Assembly (NCBI GenBank): GCA_021846365.1
Contig: JAJZXC010000002.1
Location: 1-37,955, forward strand
Source of the DNA: Bacillota bacterium
Lineage (GTDB): Bacteria > Bacillota > Sulfobacillia > Sulfobacillales > Sulfobacillaceae
Length of the DNA: 37,955 nt
Reading direction: 5' to 3'
Part shown: positions 17,397 to 31,549 of the stretch, in pieces
How positions within the stretch are numbered: the first letter of the stretch is position 1
Layout of the letters: the number at the start of each line of letters is the position of its first letter
Position numbers and translations under genes: made by a program
The notes under the pieces: generated by a model
The model's database searches: none
Told to the model about the DNA's origin: nothing
Seen by the model: the letters and a program-made list of their open reading frames with translations, nothing else

Positions 17397-18599
17397 CTAG
17401 GCCTGAATCGCCGTAACCACACCGGCGCCTACCGTCCGTCCACCTTCCCTAATTGCAAACCGAAGCCCCTCTTCCATGGCAATCGGGGCAATCAGTTCGA
17501 TGTCCATGCGTACGTTGTCACCCGGCATGACCATCTCCACGCCTTCCGGCAACTGGATGACGCCGGTCACATCCGTGGTCCGGAAATAAAATTGAGGCCG
17601 GTAGCCGTTGAAGAACGGCGTGTGCCGACCTCCTTCTTCCTTGGATAAGACGTATACCTCCGCCGCAAACTTGGTGTGGGGGTGAATCGAGCCGGGTTTG
17701 GACAACACTTGGCCCCGTTCCACCTGCTCCTTGTCGACGCCGCGCAAGAGACAACCGATGTTGTCGCCCGCCACCGCCTGATCCAGCGTTTTGCGGAACA
17801 TCTCCACGCCGGTCACCACGGTCTTTCGCGCCTCGCTGTGCAAACCGACGATCTCGACCTCTTCGCCCACCTTGACGGTGCCCCGCTCCACTCGGCCGGT
17901 GACCACGGTACCCCGCCCGGTAATCGAGTGGGTGTCTTCCACCGGCATCAAGAACGGCCGCTCAGTGTCTCGCTCGGGGGTAGGAATGTATTCGTCGACG
18001 GCGTCCATGAGTTCCCAGACCTTGCCACACCACTCACACTCGCGCTTGCCGCATCCGCAGTCCAGCGACTTAAGCGCCGAGCCGGCCACAATCGGAATCT
18101 CGTCGCCGGGAAACTCGTAACTCGACAATAGCTCCCGCACCTCGATTTCCACCAGCTCCATCAATTCGGCGTCGTCGACCATGTCGGCCTTGTTCAGAAA
18201 TACCACGATGTTGGGCACCCCGACCTGGCGGGCCAGCACGATGTGTTCCCGGGTTTGCGGCATGGGGCCGTCGGCCGCCGAGACCACCAAAATCGCGCCG
18301 TCCATTTGGGCCGCGCCCGTGATCATGTTTTTCACATAGTCCGCGTGGCCGGGGCAGTCGACGTGGGCATAATGCCGTTTTTCGGTTTCATACTCCACGT
18401 GCGCGGTTGCGATCGTGATCCCGCGCTCACGTTCCTCGGGGGCCCGGTCGATTTGGTCGTAGGCGGTGAACTCGGCCTTGCCCTGGGTCGCCAGCACGCG
18501 AGTAATCGCCGCCGTCAAGGTGGTCTTGCCGTGGTCGACATGGCCAATCGTGCCCACATTAATGTGAGGCTTGGTGCGCTCATACTTCTTCTTCGCCAT
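17397..18599 (-). CDS. tuf: elongation factor Tu, with a four-cysteine insert
   Basis: GTPase that delivers aminoacyl-tRNA to the ribosome. The 400 residues carry G1 GHVDHGKT, the switch [22 protein letters not shown]3 [13 protein letters not shown]4 NKADMVDD and G5 GSALK; domains 2 and 3 end in [14 protein letters not shown]. Directly after G5, where most EF-Tu proteins have a short polar segment, residues 180-193 read [14 protein letters not shown] (C181, C183, C188, C191), which could bind a metal. From memory, similar inserts occur in some deep-branching Bacillota; this was not checked. ATG at 18599, 7 bases after AAGGAGGAGAG. No second tuf copy is visible in the window. Confidence 0.98.
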   Translation of the reverse strand: MAKKKYERTKPHINVGTIGHVDHGKTTLTAAITRVLATQGKAEFTAYDQIDRAPEERERGITIATAHVEYETEKRHYAHVDCPGHADYVKNMITGAAQMDGAILVVSAADGPMPQTREHIVLARQVGVPNIVVFLNKADMVDDAELMELVEIEVRELLSSYEFPGDEIPIVAGSALKSLDCGCGKRECEWCGKVWELMDAVDEYIPTPERDTERPFLMPVEDTHSITGRGTVVTGRVERGTVKVGEEVEIVGLHSEARKTVVTGVEMFRKTLDQAVAGDNIGCLLRGVDKEQVERGQVLSKPGSIHPHTKFAAEVYVLSKEEGGRHTPFFNGYRPQFYFRTTDVTGVIQLPEGVEMVMPGDNVRMDIELIAPIAMEEGLRFAIREGGRTVGAGVVTAIQA

Positions 18600-18655
18600 C
18601 GGAAATACTCTCCTCCTTAACCGTGTTCAGTTGGCTTTGCGGTCGCCGCCCGGCG

Positions 18656-20749
18656 TCACTGCGCCTGCGCGGCGCCTCGCCGAGTCTTAATAATCTGCTC
18701 GGTCACATGCCGAGGTGCCTCTTCGTAGTGGGAAAACTGCATGGTGTAGGTTCCCCGCCCCTGGGTGCGCGAGCGCAGGTCGGTGGCGTAGCCGAACATT
18801 TCGGCCAGCGGCACCAGACCGCGAATCACCTGCAGCTTTCCGGTCCGGGGCTCCATGCCCTCGATCCGGCCCCGGCGCGCGTTGAGGTCTCCAATCACAT
18901 CACCCATGTAGTCCTCGGGGACGACCACCTCGACCGCCGAGATGGGTTCCAGCAGGACGGGATGCGCCTTGCGCGCACCTTCCTTAAACGCCAGCGAACC
19001 GGCAATCTTGAAGGCCATCTCGCTGGAGTCGACTTCGTGGTACGAGCCGTCATACAGGGTGGCCCGCAAGTCGAGGGTGGGGTAGCCGGCGAGCACCCCC
19101 GTCTGCAGCGCCTCCCGAATTCCCGCGTCGACCGCCGGAACGTATTCCTTGGGCACCACGCCGCCGACGATCTTGTTGACGAATTCGTAGCCGCTGCCCG
19201 GCTGCAATGGCTCCAGACGGACCCAAACGTGCCCGTATTGCCCGCGCCCGCCGCTTTGGCGGATGAACTTGCCTTCCGCCTCGGTGGTTTGCCGAATGGT
19301 TTCTTTGTAGGCCACCTGGGGCTTGCCGACGTTGGCTTGCACGTTAAACTCGCGCAAGAGGCGGTCGACGATGATTTCCAGGTGCAGCTCGCCCATTCCG
19401 GAAATGATGGTCTGGGTGGTTTCGGCGTCGGTGTGCATGCGGAAGGTGGGATCTTCTTCGGCCAGCTTGCCCAGGGCGAGACCCATCTTGTCCTGGTCGG
19501 CCTTGGTCTTGGGCTCAATCGCCACCGAAATCACGGGCTCCGGAAACTGCATCGACTCGAGCAGAATGGGATGCGCCTCGTCGGCCAGGGTATCGCCGGT
19601 GGTGGTGTCCTTCAGCCCCACCGCCGCCGCGATGTCGCCGGTATACACGGTGTCAATTTCGTCCCGTTTGTTGGCGTGCATCCGCACGATCCGCCCGATC
19701 CGCTCCCGGCGTCCCTTGGCCACGTTATAAACGTAGGAGCCCGATTTCAAGGTCCCCGAATAGACTCGGAAGAAGGCAAGCTTGCCGACAAAGGGATCGG
19801 TCATAATCTTAAAGGCAAGACCAGAGAACGGTTCGTCATCAGAGGGTTGGCGCTCGAGCTCGCCGCTGTGGTCGGGAGCGTGGCCCTTGACCGATCCAAT
19901 GTCGAGCGGCGACGGCAAGTAATCTACCACCGCGTCGAGCAGCGGCTGCACGCCCTTATTGCGATATGAGGATCCGCACAATACCGGCACCAACTGGGCA
20001 CGAATGGTTCCCTGGCGCAGCGCGGCGCGGATTTCTGGCTCGCTCACCGGCTCGCCTTCCAGATATTTTTCCATAACGACGTCATCCACGTCGGCCACCG
20101 CTTCCAAGAGCATCTGCCGACGCTCTTGAGCGATTTCCTGGTAGTCCTCGGGAATCGGCTCGTACTCGCCCTTGGTCCCCAAGTCATCCAGATAATGGTA
20201 CGCCTGCATGCGCACCAAATCGATCAGCCCGCGGAACTGGTCCTCGGCGCCAATCGGCCACTGCACCGCCACGGCGGTGGCCCCCAGCCGGGACTGGATC
20301 TGGTCGACGCACATGGCAAAATCGGCTCCCACGATGTCCATCTTATTGATGTAGGCGATCCGGGGCACATGGTACTTGTCTGCCTGCCGCCACACCGTCT
20401 CGGATTGCGGCTCGACCCCGCCCTTGGCATCAAAAACGGCGATTGCGCCATCTAGAACACGTAAGGAGCGTTCTACCTCGACCGTAAAGTCCACATGGCC
20501 GGGCGTGTCGATAATGTTAATTCGATGCTCCCGCCAATGACAGGTGGTGGCCGCCGAGGTAATCGTTATCCCCCGCTCCTGCTCCTGCGCCATCCAGTCC
20601 ATGGTGGCCGTTCCCTCGTGCACTTCCCCAATCTTATAGGTCACCTTGGTGTAAAACAGGATGCGCTCGGTGGTCGTCGTTTTGCCCGCATCGATGTGCG
20701 CCATGATGCCAATGTTCCGGGTCCTCTCCAAACTCACGTCGCGAGACAT
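18656..20749 (-). CDS. fusA: elongation factor G
   Basis: GTPase that drives ribosomal translocation and, with RRF, ribosome recycling. The 697 residues show G1 [15 protein letters not shown], switch I with [17 protein letters not shown]3 [15 protein letters not shown] and G4 NKMDIVGAD. Domain II is followed by [16 protein letters not shown] (domain III) and [16 protein letters not shown] (domain IV), and domain V ends near THYEEAPR-like [15 protein letters not shown]. Full length and intact. ATG start. It sits between rpsG and tuf. Confidence 0.98.
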   Translation of the reverse strand: MSRDVSLERTRNIGIMAHIDAGKTTTTERILFYTKVTYKIGEVHEGTATMDWMAQEQERGITITSAATTCHWREHRINIIDTPGHVDFTVEVERSLRVLDGAIAVFDAKGGVEPQSETVWRQADKYHVPRIAYINKMDIVGADFAMCVDQIQSRLGATAVAVQWPIGAEDQFRGLIDLVRMQAYHYLDDLGTKGEYEPIPEDYQEIAQERRQMLLEAVADVDDVVMEKYLEGEPVSEPEIRAALRQGTIRAQLVPVLCGSSYRNKGVQPLLDAVVDYLPSPLDIGSVKGHAPDHSGELERQPSDDEPFSGLAFKIMTDPFVGKLAFFRVYSGTLKSGSYVYNVAKGRRERIGRIVRMHANKRDEIDTVYTGDIAAAVGLKDTTTGDTLADEAHPILLESMQFPEPVISVAIEPKTKADQDKMGLALGKLAEEDPTFRMHTDAETTQTIISGMGELHLEIIVDRLLREFNVQANVGKPQVAYKETIRQTTEAEGKFIRQSGGRGQYGHVWVRLEPLQPGSGYEFVNKIVGGVVPKEYVPAVDAGIREALQTGVLAGYPTLDLRATLYDGSYHEVDSSEMAFKIAGSLAFKEGARKAHPVLLEPISAVEVVVPEDYMGDVIGDLNARRGRIEGMEPRTGKLQVIRGLVPLAEMFGYATDLRSRTQGRGTYTMQFSHYEEAPRHVTEQIIKTRRGAAQAQ

Positions 20750-20767
20750 GCGAACTCCCTTCTCCCC

Positions 20768-21238
20768 CTACCACCGGTAATGGGCGAAGGCTCGGTTGGC
20801 CTCGGCCATGCGGTGGGTTTCTTCGCGCCGGCGGACGGCGCCGCCCGCGCTTTGCGCCGCATCGATCAGTTCGCCGGCCAGCTTTTCCTCCATCGAGCGT
20901 TCGCCCCGCTGGCGCGCAAAGCGAACCAGCCAACGCAACGCCAGCGACTGCCGTCGGCTGGGTCGCACCTCGATCGGCACCTGGTAGGTGGCGCCCCCCA
21001 CCCGCCGCGGGCGAACCTCCAACAGCGGAGTCGCATTCTTCACGGCCTGCTCAAACACTTCTAACGCCTCGCGACCCGTCTTTTCCTGCACGCGCTCTAA
21101 GGCACGATACACGATGCCTTGGGCCAGGCTCTTCTTTCCGCTCATCATCACCTTATTGATCAAGCTTTGCACGAGCGGGCTGTGGTACACCGGATCGGAT
21201 CCCACGTTGCGTACCGCCACTTGTCCACGCCTTGGCAT
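20768..21238 (-). CDS. rpsG: 30S ribosomal protein S7
   Basis: Primary binder of the 16S 3' major domain, lining the E site. The 156 residues start [20 protein letters not shown] and contain [40 protein letters not shown] and [18 protein letters not shown]. Typical length. ATG start. Eighteen bases separate it from fusA. Confidence 0.98.
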   Translation of the reverse strand: MPRRGQVAVRNVGSDPVYHSPLVQSLINKVMMSGKKSLAQGIVYRALERVQEKTGREALEVFEQAVKNATPLLEVRPRRVGGATYQVPIEVRPSRRQSLALRWLVRFARQRGERSMEEKLAGELIDAAQSAGGAVRRREETHRMAEANRAFAHYRW

Positions 21239-21256
21239 AATAACCCCCTGCTCTCG

Positions 21257-21640
21257 TTACTTCTTCCCGGCCTGCGCCTTCTTGGCGCCGTACTTGGAGC
21301 GTCCCTGCCCCCGTTTTTGCACGCCCGCGGTGTCCAGGGTGCCTCGAATAATATGGTAGCGGACTCCCGGCAGGTCGCGCACGCGGCCCCCGCGGACCAG
21401 TACCACCGAGTGTTCCTGCAGGTTGTGTCCGATGCCCGGAATGTAGGCGGTCACTTCCTGGCCGTTGGTCAGACGCACCCTGGCCACCTTGCGCAAGGCC
21501 GAATTCGGTTTCTTGGGGGTAATGGTCTTGACGCTGACACACACTCCCCGCCGCTGCGGGCTCCTCTGCAAGGCCGGAGCCGACGACTTCTTCTTGCTGC
21601 GGCTACGCCCATGGCGGACCAACTGATTAATGGTCGGCAT
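21257..21640 (-). CDS. rpsL: 30S ribosomal protein S12 with Arg at position 88
   Basis: Decoding-centre protein that controls accuracy. The 127 residues start [20 protein letters not shown] and contain [20 protein letters not shown] and [20 protein letters not shown]. The two residues where streptomycin-resistance mutations concentrate are lysines 43 and 88 (numbering with Met). Lysine 43 is present, but position 88 is arginine (codon CGC in [10 protein letters not shown], usually GGRVKDLPGV). This is the K88R change known to give streptomycin resistance in, for example, Mycobacterium tuberculosis. The start is ATG at 21640, 5 bases after AGGAGGG; the track's 38-residue extension overlaps the upstream gene. 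Confidence 0.97.
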   Translation of the reverse strand: MPTINQLVRHGRSRSKKKSSAPALQRSPQRRGVCVSVKTITPKKPNSALRKVARVRLTNGQEVTAYIPGIGHNLQEHSVVLVRGGRVRDLPGVRYHIIRGTLDTAGVQKRGQGRSKYGAKKAQAGKK

Positions 21641-21705
21641 TTCGTCCCTCCTGTTCTGGTCTGAATAAGCCGGCCTCGGCTGCTGCGGCGAGACCATGTT
21701 CCCGC

Positions 21706-21957
21706 CTAGCGACGGATGAGCGCCGCGGCTGCGGCGCCAACCTCGATTCCGCACAGTGCGCCCAAAAGCGCCATGCTCTCCTCATAATGGACCGGCACCC
21801 CGCGCCGACCACACTCCTCCACCAGCCCAGCCACGATTTTCGGGCTGGTGTCGCGGGCCACAAAGACGGCTTGAGCCCGCCCCGCGGTTACCTGCTTCAA
21901 GCTTTCCTTGGCTCCAACCACCCGCCGCTGGGGACTTTTCAGGTCTGCTGCCGACAC
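21706..21957 (-). CDS. L7Ae-family RNA-binding protein (YbxF/RplGB type)
   Basis: A single L7Ae/L30e/S12e/Gadd45 domain of 83 residues. [29 protein letters not shown] and [32 protein letters not shown] fit the fold: G-x-K...L..G.a..V..A.D, then V.......LG...G. Bacterial members such as Bacillus YbxF bind K-turn RNAs, and their physiological role is not settled. The position between rpoC and rpsL is the same as in Bacillus and is a Bacillota hallmark. The start is GTG at 21957 with GAGGAG about 10 bases upstream. It is probably the first gene after the TTGACA promoter at 22001-22030. Confidence 0.9.
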   Translation of the reverse strand: MSAADLKSPQRRVVGAKESLKQVTAGRAQAVFVARDTSPKIVAGLVEECGRRGVPVHYEESMALLGALCGIEVGAAAAALIRR

Positions 21958-22000
21958 CCTCGTCGATCTCCTCGGCTTCCTGGCTTAGACACACTCGGTA

Positions 22001-22030
22001 ATTCTATCACCGTGAGGGAGCCGGTGTCAA
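22001..22030 (-). promoter_or_regulatory. sigma-A promoter for L7Ae-like gene and str genes
   Basis: The minus strand carries a perfect TTGACA (22025-22030), an 18-base spacer and TAGAAT (22001-22006), in the 99-base gap between rpoC and the L7Ae-like gene. A GCCGG/CCGGC inverted repeat overlaps the -35 element. It would add transcription of rpsL, rpsG, fusA, tuf and the genes downstream. Confidence 0.75.
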
Positions 22031-22056
22031 TTCTCGACCCGGCCCCCAACCAGCCG

Positions 22057-25557
<3,501 letters not shown>

Positions 25558-25577
25558 CGTTTTCGCCCCCTCTCGAC

Positions 25578-29216
<3,639 letters not shown>

Positions 29217-29336
29217 TTCACCGTCAGCTCCTTAATATCCAAGGTTTCCTACCCTATCGGCGCCCGCCGATGGCGTTAGCTCTGAGCTTCGTACCGGCTC
29301 TGGAATGAAATGGCTTATAAAATATCGCAAGAAATG

Positions 29337-29365
29337 ATAATATCACAAGCCCACCCCCAGGTCAA
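29337..29365 (-). promoter_or_regulatory. sigma-A promoter for rpoBC
   Basis: On the minus strand TTGACC (29360-29365), 17 bases, TATTAT (29337-29342). An alternative, TTGTGA-18-TATTTT, lies a little downstream. It would let rpoB and rpoC be transcribed independently of rplJL. The -35 and spacer are the right arm of the long hairpin described separately. The leader to the TTG start is about 110-115 bases; I see no ORF in it. Confidence 0.75.
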
Positions 29366-29392
29366 GAGATAAATTGACCCGGAGGCGGGCTT
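29347..29392 (-). terminator. 19-bp hairpin between rplL and rpoB (attenuator or processing site)
   Basis: Minus-strand RNA would pair AAGCCCGCCTCCGGGTCAA with TTGACCTGGGGGTGGGCTT: 19 consecutive pairs (three G-U) around the 8-base loop TTTATCTC. It begins about 35 bases after the rplL stop. No T-run follows (GTGATATTATC), so it is not a textbook intrinsic terminator. E. coli has a partial attenuator and an RNase III cleavage site at the same place between rplL and rpoB; a similar role here is inference. Confidence 0.7.
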
Positions 29393-29425
29393 GTTCGACC
29401 GCCCTTCGTCTCTGGTGTTTCTCTA

Positions 29426-29812
29426 TTATTTAATCTCGACCGCGCCGCCCGCCTCTTCCAGTTTCGCCTTGGCTGCTTCGGCATCTGCCTTGGCCACCTT
29501 CTGCTTCACCGGCTTGGGAGCACCATCGACCAGTGCCTTGGCCTCGGTCAGCGACAATCCGGTCAGTTCGCGCACCGCCTTAATGACCTGGACTTTCTTG
29601 TCTCCGGCGGCGGTCAGCACCACATCGAACTCCGTCTGCTCGACCTCTTCCGCCGGAGCGTCGGCGGCGGTGCCCGCCGTCGGCGCAGCCGCCACGGCGA
29701 CCGCAGTCTGGGCGGTAACCCCAAATTCCTCCTCCAGCGCCTTGACCAACTGCGACAACTCGAGAACGTTCATCCCCTTAACCGATTGTATGATCTCTTC
29801 GACCTTCGCCAC
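29426..29812 (-). CDS. rplL: 50S ribosomal protein L7/L12
   Basis: The multi-copy stalk protein that recruits and activates translational GTPases. The N-terminal dimerisation domain ([28 protein letters not shown]) is followed by an alanine-rich hinge (about residues 35-55). The C-terminal domain contains [46 protein letters not shown]. The 128 residues are slightly longer than the usual 120-125. The start is GTG at 29812, 7 bases after AAAGGAGG. Confidence 0.98.
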   Translation of the reverse strand: MAKVEEIIQSVKGMNVLELSQLVKALEEEFGVTAQTAVAVAAAPTAGTAADAPAEEVEQTEFDVVLTAAGDKKVQVIKAVRELTGLSLTEAKALVDGAPKPVKQKVAKADAEAAKAKLEEAGGAVEIK

Positions 29813-29884
29813 CGTATTTCCTCCTTTTTTCGTAGGCTCGGCTGCCCGGACGAGAGCAAATTTTTTTCTGCCTGCGTCCTCCGC

Positions 29885-30409
29885 TTAGGCGCCTTGCTCC
29901 TTTTGCTGCCGGATCTGGTCCAACGCCCGCGCCAAGTTTCCCACCGGGGCGCTTAATACCCAGGCCAGCTGCTGGATAGGTGCCATCAAGGTGCCGGCCA
30001 GCTTTCCCAGCAATACCTCCCGACCCGGCAATTCGGCCAGGCTGCGCACCGCCTGGGCGCTCATCACGGACCTGCCCAGGATACCACCCTTAATCTCCAT
30101 CCGCCGAAACTCGCGCACCGCCTCGGTCATCACCTTGGCCGCGCTAACCGGATCCGCCCAGGAAAAGGCCACTGCCGTGGGACCGGTCAGCACCGGATCC
30201 AGCCCTTCAATCCCGACTTCATCCGCCGCTCGCTTAATTAAGGTGTTTTTGATCACCTTAAGCACCACCTCGCGCTCGGCCAGCCGCTTGCGCAACTGAC
30301 CCAGCTGCTGCACGGTGAGCCCACGATAATCGGCCAGCACGACCGACTCAGCACGCTCAAGGTCGCCTCTCGTTTCGGCGATTACCTCGGCTTTTTTCGC
30401 CGTGGCCAT
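29885..30409 (-). CDS. rplJ: 50S ribosomal protein L10
   Basis: Anchors L7/L12 dimers to the ribosome and, with L12, represses its own mRNA through the leader. The protein reads ATAKKAEVIAETRGDLERAE, then VVLADYRGLTVQQLGQLRKR LAEREVVLKVIKNTLIKRA and a C-terminal helix for L12 binding. The start is ATG at 30409, about 5 bases after AAAGGAGGTG, giving 174 residues; the track's 11-residue extension is part of the leader. rplK and rplA, which usually precede it, are absent. Confidence 0.96.
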   Translation of the reverse strand: MATAKKAEVIAETRGDLERAESVVLADYRGLTVQQLGQLRKRLAEREVVLKVIKNTLIKRAADEVGIEGLDPVLTGPTAVAFSWADPVSAAKVMTEAVREFRRMEIKGGILGRSVMSAQAVRSLAELPGREVLLGKLAGTLMAPIQQLAWVLSAPVGNLARALDQIRQQKEQGA

Positions 30410-30424
30410 GGCCCACCTCCTTTC

Positions 30425-30549
30425 ACCAAAAATCTCCTCCACCCTGCATCATGTAGGGCGAGGAGTACGGAAAACCCATCCGCGGTCCACCTACACCTGG
30501 ACAGGATGATTAAGCCGTATCGGCCCCTGTCGTCTTGGGCTTCGGCGGT
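30425..30549 (-). ncRNA. L10 leader (ribosomal protein L10-L12 autoregulatory mRNA element)
   Basis: Minus-strand sequence between the promoter and rplJ matches the known L10 leader pattern. It has CCGAAG near the 5' end, then GACAGG...TTAATCATCCTGTCCAGG (GACAGG/CCTGTC stem) and AGGTGTAGGTGG. A final hairpin, CGCCCTACATGATGCAGGGTGG, lies just before the ribosome-binding site. In Bacillota and Proteobacteria the L10(L12)4 complex binds a kink-turn in this leader and shuts off translation. Ends are approximate. Confidence 0.8.
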
Positions 30550-30578
30550 AGTGTAGCAGGTTTTGGCGGGCGGTGCAA
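30550..30578 (-). promoter_or_regulatory. sigma-A promoter of the rplJ-rplL operon
   Basis: The minus strand has TTGCAC (30573-30578), exactly 17 bases, then TACACT (30550-30555). Transcription should start near 30543, at the 5' edge of the L10 leader. Confidence 0.82.
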
Positions 30579-30586
30579 GACGGGCC

Positions 30587-30629
30587 AAAACCCCGGCCTA
30601 AGCCCTCAAGAGTCGGGGCCTCAGCCCCG
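30587..30629 (-). terminator. probable terminator of the efflux operon
   Basis: At the stop codon of the last small membrane-protein gene the minus strand carries CGGGGC-TGAG-GCCCCG (30614-30629). The GCCCCG arm can instead pair with CGGGG at 30591-30595, which is followed by TTTT. The two alternative stems share a segment, attenuator-like. The most economical reading is termination before the rplJ promoter. Confidence 0.5.
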
Positions 30630-31052
30630 GCTGCTTTGGCTTCCCGTATTGTGATAGTCCTGCAGTACACGCTCAACCAGCGCCTGCAATTTGGCCTCGG
30701 TGTCGTGCGGGGCAGAGTCGTCCTCGTCCATCGCTGCCGGCTCCAACCGGATTGACGGGTCTTTTGACCCCGTCGTCGACTCCTTGGCCTCGATGTCGGC
30801 AGCCACCTTGTCCCGTTCCGCCAGGGAAAGGTTTTGCAAGGCACGCTGCAACTCGCCGAGACGCCCGCCGCTAAAGCCGACCAACCCAATCAATCCGGCC
30901 AACGCCACCGCCAGTCCCATCCCTACCGACATGCTGACCGCACCCGTTAACGGCGACCCGCTCCCCGGCGCGTAGCCGACCACAAAGGGCGCCACGCCGA
31001 TCCACACCCCGGCCAACACCACTGCTATCGAAAAACCTGCGGCCGCTTTCAC
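30621..31052 (-). CDS. small two-helix membrane protein, SPW-repeat-like (second paralogue)
   Basis: 143 residues of unknown function. Residues 1-65 contain two hydrophobic segments: AAGFSIAVVLAGVWIGVAPF VVGYAPG and VGMGLAVALAGLIGLVGF. The pattern G-x-W-x(4)-P-(F/W)-x-x-G-(Y/F)...G(M/L)x(L/V)xxA resembles SPW-repeat membrane proteins. The cytosolic part has a helical stretch (RLGELQRALQNLSLAERDKV AADIEAKES) and a C-terminal TEAKLQALVERVLQDYHNTG. It aligns with the upstream gene in both the membrane region and the AKL..LVE.VLQD tail, so the two look like tandem duplicates. It starts 2 bases after the upstream stop. Probably translated together with the MFS transporter. Confidence 0.7.
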   Translation of the reverse strand: MKAAAGFSIAVVLAGVWIGVAPFVVGYAPGSGSPLTGAVSMSVGMGLAVALAGLIGLVGFSGGRLGELQRALQNLSLAERDKVAADIEAKESTTGSKDPSIRLEPAAMDEDDSAPHDTEAKLQALVERVLQDYHNTGSQSSRG

Positions 31053-31054
31053 AC

Positions 31055-31531
31055 CTATCTGCCTCCCCGTTCGCTTCCCAGGCGGCTGGATTTCGTCTCC
31101 GGCAGGTCGCGAAGCAGGGTCGAGGCAACTTTTTCCAGTTCCTCGGCTCGATAATGATCCCCGCTCTGCGCCTGCTCCGATCGCAAGTCTTCCAGCACCG
31201 CCTCGGCCAATTTCGCCAGTTCTCGCTCCCAGTTGTCGGCGACTTCGGTCTCCGCCTCGGCCGTCAAGCTGTTCTCCTCGGGCTCCACCACGGGCGGCGC
31301 CATCCGCTCATGAGCGGCCCGCACCTGACCAGCCAGGTCCCGTTGCCAAAGCCACCAGCTGGTTAGGGCCAGCACCACCACCAAGAGTCCCGACCAAAAC
31401 ATCGTCAGCGTAGCATGCCCCCAGTTGGCCCCCGCGCGACTGAGATGCAAGGCGAAGGGACTTACCATCAGGGCCACCCCGGCCAGCACCGCGGCCGTCA
31501 TGCCGCTGATTGGCCACAAATATTTCTGCAC
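31055..31531 (-). CDS. small two-helix membrane protein, SPW-repeat-like (first paralogue)
   Basis: 158 residues, function unknown. The start is GTG at 31531, 6 bases after AGGGAGGG and 18 bases after the MFS stop. Hydrophobic segments are SGMTAAVLAGVALMVSPFAL and LTMFWSGLLVVVLALTSWWL, linked by the polar LSRAGANWGHA. The SPF...W...G core resembles SPW-repeat proteins. The C-terminal half is acidic and predicted helical (NWERELAKLAEAVLEDLRSE, EELEKVASTLLRDLPE), possibly a coiled coil. The family label is a pattern judgement. Confidence 0.7.
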   Translation of the reverse strand: MQKYLWPISGMTAAVLAGVALMVSPFALHLSRAGANWGHATLTMFWSGLLVVVLALTSWWLWQRDLAGQVRAAHERMAPPVVEPEENSLTAEAETEVADNWERELAKLAEAVLEDLRSEQAQSGDHYRAEELEKVASTLLRDLPETKSSRLGSERGGR

Positions 31532-31549
31532 GTTAAACCCTCCCTACCG

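Noticed and set aside
19323-19730. Long ORFs opposite fusA, rpoB, rpoC and other conserved genes
   Set aside because: Antisense shadows caused by GC-rich codon use; no ribosome-binding sites or family motifs.
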